From Chara braunii (Eukaryota > Streptophyta > Charophyceae > Charales > Characeae), in contig BFEA01000165.1 of assembly GCA_003427395.1 (NCBI GenBank), forward strand, positions 62,337 to 122,858: a DNA stretch of 60,522 nucleotides. Reading direction: 5' to 3'. The notes below the pieces were generated by a model. It ran no database searches and had not been told where the DNA came from. It was given only the letters and a program-made list of their open reading frames with translations. The translations under genes and the position numbers were made by a program. Of this stretch, positions 55,721 to 60,522 are shown in pieces; position 1 is the first letter of the stretch, and every line of letters starts with the position of its first letter.

Positions 55721-56439
55721 GCCTACTAGCATCAACAAAAAAGACATTTTGATTTCGAAGTCACATGGTTCAATAATGGTTTTTTTTTCCTAGGCTGCGA
55801 AAACAAGGAATTCTCTAAACAATTAGCACAAAAACACTATCAAGAGGAAATTGAGATTCAATACGAGATTCAGAACCTATAACAACAAACCCTTACCCCT
55901 CAACTCCAAAATCTTCAAAATAAACTATTGAAATTCACTTCGTACAGATGACAAGGCATCGGGATTAAAGACAAATTATCCAAACATAATACGGAAGGAG
56001 CTATGGACTCCGACTTTTTTTGCTTGGCAAGGGTTAGGGGGAAGAAGCCTTTCCATATCGCATTCAACCTGAGAGGCCTCTCGCCACCTCCACACCGTAG
56101 TGTATGAAGGTAGTCAAAGACTTTTATAAGGTCATTTTTACCTCAAGTACTAAAAACATTGATATTGCTACAAGGGATTGAGAGATTGAATACTTTCTCA
56201 GACCCCTAACTCACTCGCTCCCCCGATATATACAAGAGGCTTTAGACCGCTCACTCGCCAAGGAGGAGACATGAACAACTCTTATGCAGATGGAAGAGGA
56301 GAAAACCCCGAGGGTGGATGAGTTTCCAAAGGAGTTTTTGGAGACCTTTTGGACCCTGGTGGCCGAGGACTTGATGATATTTTACCGTAGGGTGTCGATG
56401 GAGGGAGAGATGGTGGAAGCAGTGGGTCAAGGGTTCCTA

Positions 56440-57400
56440 AAAGGCTAACACTGCTATACAAAAAAAGAGATAAAATAAACATCCGCAACTATCGACCAAT
56501 TACGTTGTTAACCGTAGCTTACAAAATGATATCAAAAGCATTAGCAAACCACATGGCACCGACATTGGAGCAAATCATCCAACCCTCACAAACTGGTTTC
56601 CTCAAAGGGCGGCGCATCCACGATAACATCCTCCTAGTAAATGAGCTATTGAGGTTATCCCGAAAGTCTAGAAGCAATGCCACCTTCATTTTTATTGACT
56701 TTGAAAAGGCATATGACCACGTGAACTGATATTTCTTAAGCAAATGCCTGCAGAAAATGAACTTTGGAGAAACCCTTCGGAGATGGGTACATATACTTCA
56801 CCAAAACTCTACCACTCGTGTGGCAGTCAACGGGAGCCTTGCCCCGAATTTCCCTCTGCAGAGATCGGTACGTTAAGGAGATTCAATCGCATTATCACAC
56901 CATACTTTTTTGTGGTAGTAATGGAGGCCTTGGCGGCCAACCTTATAGCCAATCAGAATATCAGTCAAATTAGGACGACCTTCATCCCACAGGCGGCCAA
57001 CCTTAGAGCCAATTAGAATATCAGTCGAATTAGGACGACCTTCATCCCTCATTGTTTGCAAATGACCTCACTCTGATGGTACAGACCCCAACACAAAATA
57101 TGGAGGAAATTGAAAGGCTGATGGATCGATTTTGTACCCTCTCTGATATAGCAATTAACTGGGGCAGCAAGACATTGGGATGGTGGATGCACCACAACGG
57201 TGGAAGACCCCCAAAGTGCCCAAATGTGACTTGACTCCCCCTGGAAACACCTATTAGAGTCCTTGCAATCCAACTCTCTGCTGAAGGGAAGCGTGTCACT
57301 AATAACAACTAGATTACGTGCCCAACCCTGCAAAAGTTGGAAACTTGGAAGGATAAGCACACATCACTCTTGGGTAGGGCCCTCGTCATAAATAATGTGG
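56440..57400 (+). pseudogene. LINE reverse transcriptase, broken
   Basis: Contains YRPITLLTVAYKMISKALANH (near 56490-56555), QPSQTGFLKGRRIHDNILL (near 56579-56640), FIFIDFEKAYDHVN then TGA (56727-56729), SPYFFVVVMEALAANL (frameshifted) and FANDLTLMV (57055-57081). The second-to-last catalytic aspartate of F-A-D-D is asparagine. A 60-bp tandem duplication splits the region between the last two motifs. INWGSKTLGWW and HTSLLGRALVINNVVL follow. Inactive by several independent lesions. Confidence 0.85.
56932..57051 (+). repeat. 60-bp tandem duplication inside RT
   Basis: 'ggcggccaacctta.agccaat.agaatatcagt' starts at 56932 and 56992. Exactly 60 bp apart, so the duplication keeps frame. Confidence 0.95.
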
Positions 57401-57488
57401 TTTTGGCGGGGCTCTGGTATAAATCAGCAATCTGGCCCTTGACCAGAGCGGCTTAAAAAACTCTGAAACAACAAGTGGCAGCCTTTTT

Positions 57489-59445
57489 ATGGAGGACAAC
57501 CATGAAGCTCAAAATACTATCAGTAGGGTAGTCTGGGATGCGGTGGTGCAACCAAGGGCACAAGGTGGTCTAGGCATACTTGACCCAGTCACCCAAATGA
57601 CCACCCTCTCACTTCAATGGTTGAAGCGGCTTATTTGCAGCCTCGGACTTACCTGGGAGCCCCTAGTTTAGGAACAACTGTCGAGATTGGCACCAAAAGT
57701 CGCACCATCCGTACACCCAATTGCTTGTTTAAACGATGTTTTATGGGCAATCTCCAAGCTCCCTACCTGACCCCAACTACACTTAGATCGTGCTGCAGCC
57801 CGCATGAACCTACGAAAAGATTACTTTTGGACCAAGCTAATTAAAGATTGGAGGAGGCTCCCACTCCCGGACAGGCCATTCCCTGAAAGGTGGGAGGAAG
57901 TGGCTCGCCAACCCCTGTCTGGGAACAGATGGATTACAAATCAACAGAGGCGGGTCTTTTTTAGCTCGAGTCGTCCGTGGAATGGATGGGTAAGGAACGA
58001 GGTTATAAGGATTGAGGATCTGTGAGACCAAACCAGGGAGGACTGGGTCTCAGAGGACCAGTTGAGAGCAAAACTCCCCTACTGCCAAAGAATAAGGGAG
58101 AGGTTGGATCAGATCCTCTCCCTCTCGCATGGTTGAGAACACTTCGGCGGGGCCGCGGGGGTGAACAGTGGAGGAAGGGGACTGAGTGGTACTAAGAGGG
58201 GACGCAAGTTGGGTGGGGGAAGTGCTCACAGTTAGATATGGGGAGGTACTGGTAAACTTCTTTTATCGTACGCAACTGAACCAGTTGATCAAGGGAGTGT
58301 CGAATGAAGTTTACTGGATTAAGGTTGAATCAGTCCAAAGGGTGAGGGTCCTACGAGATGGGGACTTCTGGGTGACATTTAGGCCGGAGATACCAATCCA
58401 GGAGCTCCCCATGGACGCCGCTGAGTGGAGATGGAGGATCCCAATGAGGAACGACCGACCAAAATATCGTTACCTTCACACACTGGGCATGAAAGTAACC
58501 TACCGGATGCTCAGGATTAAACTCAACTAGAGGGAACCGCATAGTGGACCGTTGGGCAAGACATTTAAATGTTCCATTAGAAGTTCTGAGACCAATAAAG
58601 TGGTTTAAAGAGGTAAAATATAAACCGGCCAAGACTGCCTCGCTTCAATGGCAGATAGCCCACTGCTGCCTACCCATGCATGGCTCATCGACCATACTCA
58701 CCTAGAGCAAAAAGGCTTAGCCCTTCCTTGGTGCCTAGCGTGCAAGGAGGGTTTTCCTTCTCGAAAGGCAAACGGGACGATAAAACACTTCTTCCTGCAG
58801 TTTCCAACTCCAATCCTGGTTTCGCGGGGGTGGGTTTGGATTTGGAACCAACTAGACGCTGACAAGATTGGCCGTGAGAATGGAGCGCCCTACTAACTGG
58901 ACATTTGACCACGCAAACCTCGGCCTTCACAACCAACTTATTTAGGATTGGGAGGGAGGTGGGACTATGGGCCATATGGGGTCGCAGATGTACTCTAATA
59001 CTCGAAGGCCCCATGTGGAAAGATGAGAGATGATGGAAATGATTAAAGACATGATGAAAACTGCAATAAGAACCTAGTAGAAAAAGATGGTACATATGAC
59101 AAAAACTCTTACAAAAAGACCAGACATTATCCAGAAAGTTAGCAGAAACTAAATGAATTATGCATGGACTGGTTGGGGGGGGAACAGGGAGGATGGATTG
59201 CAAGGGTCCAATGGGATGGCTGGCAACAGGATAACAACGATCGGTTGGACACATCACAGCCGAACTACCGATTGATCTTCCATGAGTGGACTGCAATCCC
59301 CAACGACACCCCACTCCCCCCTGCCTCTGAATTCCCAAACCTATTTCCCCCACCCAACAATGGTTTGGCTGAATTGAGCTGGTATGGTCGTGACACAGGG
59401 GAACCCATCCAGCAGAGCCCTAGGGAGACCTATCAGGATGGATAA
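57489..59445 (+). pseudogene. LINE ORF2 C-terminal half with zf-RVT
   Basis: 57489-57671 contains QGGLGILDP. 57804-58530 is a linker split in two frames. The zinc-binding domain spans about 58480-58860 (RYLHTLGMKVTYRMLR, LQWQIAHCCLPT, LEQKGLALPWCLACKEG, IKHFFLQFP, WVWIWNQ): the first cysteine pair is present, while the H-C-x3-C part reads IKHFFLQ and has lost its cysteines. 59164-59445 is an aromatic, proline-rich tail (ELSWYGRDTGEP) to a stop. Tail assignment rests on position only. Confidence 0.75.
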
Positions 59446-60522
59446 GTGGGAGGTACAGACTGTCTGCCCCAATCGCTCCTTGGGTGCAAAACCAATCAGC
59501 CTCCCTGCCCCCCTTTCACATCAGGTCGGTCCACCTAAGACACTGCTAGGAAGACTGGTACCCAGCTACTGGTAACCAGGTACTGGTAACCAAATCGAAG
59601 AACTGTTTGCAACATAAAAGGGAGACTTAGTTATTCATGGTTTTGCCAGGCATCATGTGCAGTCAATCCTCTGGGCTTCTAGGGTAATCAATGTTGGCAG
59701 GCAACTGCAAGAGTTCAATACAGACGTCAGCGCCTTGCCAGTTGTAAGTGGCCAGCGCCCCGCCCCTCACATGCTGCTAGCGCTTCGCTTCCCACTAGCA
59801 GCTAGCGCCTCGCTACTCGCAGAAAGGCAGAGCCCTGCAACCATGAGGTGCCAGCGTCCCGCCTCCTCCAACCAGGCAGCACCGCCCCCACCAACGTTCA
59901 GCATAGCGCTGCCCACATGCCGCCATCGCCTCGCTGCCTGCATGCCGCTCAGCGCTAACGCGCGCTTTTGGCCTAGGATCCTCAGACAGTCATTGGTTGT
60001 CCTAACAATTATTGTTCAATTTGTGAGACCGCCTCCCAACCCATCCTCTCATAAATTCTCCCAACGCACCTTCTAAGTGTATCCTAACCCTTAAGCAGCA
60101 TTGGCCGCGGGGGAAGGTCGGTGTTCCGCTGCGTGCCGGAATCAGGTTGAAGTTTTGATGCAGGCCGACGGATGAATGGGATCGAGGGCGGGTGGGCATG
60201 CAGAGTGGCGCGAGTACCGAATTGTTCACAACGCGCCGCTAAACGAGAGACCGCGCCAACGGGGTCGGATACACGGCGGGTGTCGATGCGGATGAATATC
60301 TCGACGTGCCCGCCGTCGGATAGCATTTTCGTGTCGATTTGTGTCCGGCCCACTTTTTTTATTTTTTGTTTTTGTGTTTCGTATTCTAAAAAAAAAAAAA
60401 GAACTTGTCGTTTTGTTTTGTATTATTGTTTTTTACTTATTTGATTATTACATTATCTATCTTTTTTCTATTTTTTAAATTATATTTTTCGTTATGGCGT
60501 GTCGTTTTTTTTGCTTTTTTTT
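59446..60522. other. Unassigned; GC-rich then T-rich
   Basis: Near 59558-59595 a short repeat 'actggtaacc' occurs. 59750-59970 is rich in AGCGC/GCTAGCGC words. 60360-60522 is T/A homopolymer-rich. Minus-strand ORF 60084-60353 has no recognised motif. I cannot tell whether the LINE 3' UTR extends here. Confidence 0.4.

Larger units (their letters stand above)
54838..59445 (+). mobile_element. LINE copy 2, 5'-truncated, full ORF2 order
   Basis: Endonuclease to C-terminus in order on the plus strand: EN 54854-55720, RT about 56440-57400, GGLGI region 57560-57660, zf-RVT 58480-58860, tail 59164-59445. Begins almost exactly at the endonuclease start and interrupts Z, as expected for a truncated insertion. 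Multiple stops and frameshifts make it dead. Confidence 0.9.

Noticed and set aside
60084-60353. 89-codon minus-strand ORF near the right edge
   Set aside because: No motif, GC-rich background, overlapping ORFs on the same strand; cannot be separated from chance.

Overview
The window is eukaryotic nuclear DNA made almost entirely of transposable elements. I found no intact cellular gene, no rRNA, no convincing tRNA gene and no CRISPR array. Plant-type non-LTR (LINE) reverse transcriptases, a retroviral-type gag with a CCHC knuckle, very long LTRs, short elements with 8-bp target duplications (hAT type), GA/TC microsatellites and long A/T homopolymers suggest a large, repeat-rich streptophyte genome (land plant or charophyte alga). 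I cannot name the species. A Nextera mate-pair junction adaptor left at 41502-41533 shows that short-read mate-pair data went into the assembly.

Layout. 445-4600 (-): a decayed LINE. 4843-6236: low-complexity block with pyrimidine-rich and purine-rich arms. 6237-43309 (-): retrotransposon X, with a 5' LTR at 36709-43309, a coding-poor interior at 30756-36708, and a 3' LTR split in two (27465-30755 and 6237-9031). A second, related retrotransposon Y (+, 9032-27464) is inserted in that 3' LTR. Y has a 7.1-kb 5' LTR, a primer-binding site at 16165, a broken gag at 17930 and a 5.5-kb 3' LTR; neither X nor Y has a recognisable pol. 43325-44250: GA-rich block and a third LINE fragment (-). 45192-48368: foldback element with a 193-bp MITE inside. 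49425-50345: CCGGAC-rich tandem/microsatellite element. 50455-54827 (+): LTR fragment Z of the same family as Y, cut by a 5'-truncated LINE (54838-59445, +). 59446-60522: unassigned, GC-rich then T-rich.

The main observation concerns the LTRs of X, Y and Z. Each carries an array of short hairpins whose apical hexamer TAAGTT (AACTTA on the other strand) is nearly invariant, while the flanking stem sequences differ from unit to unit yet remain complementary. In Y the array ends just before a TATA box. Downstream, all four X/Y LTR copies share a five-unit alternating a-b-a-b-a array, then a second PBS-like site inside the LTR. X and Y share the LTR 3' portion but have unrelated 5' (U3-side) portions after the first ~60 bp. 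This suggests long LTRs built from exchangeable modules. Four short hAT-like elements are defined by target duplications; for three of them the empty site can be read in a sister LTR.

Nothing here looks like a working operon or pathway. The features act together only as a nested retrotransposon history: X inserted first, Y jumped into X, and short hAT-type elements then landed in both.
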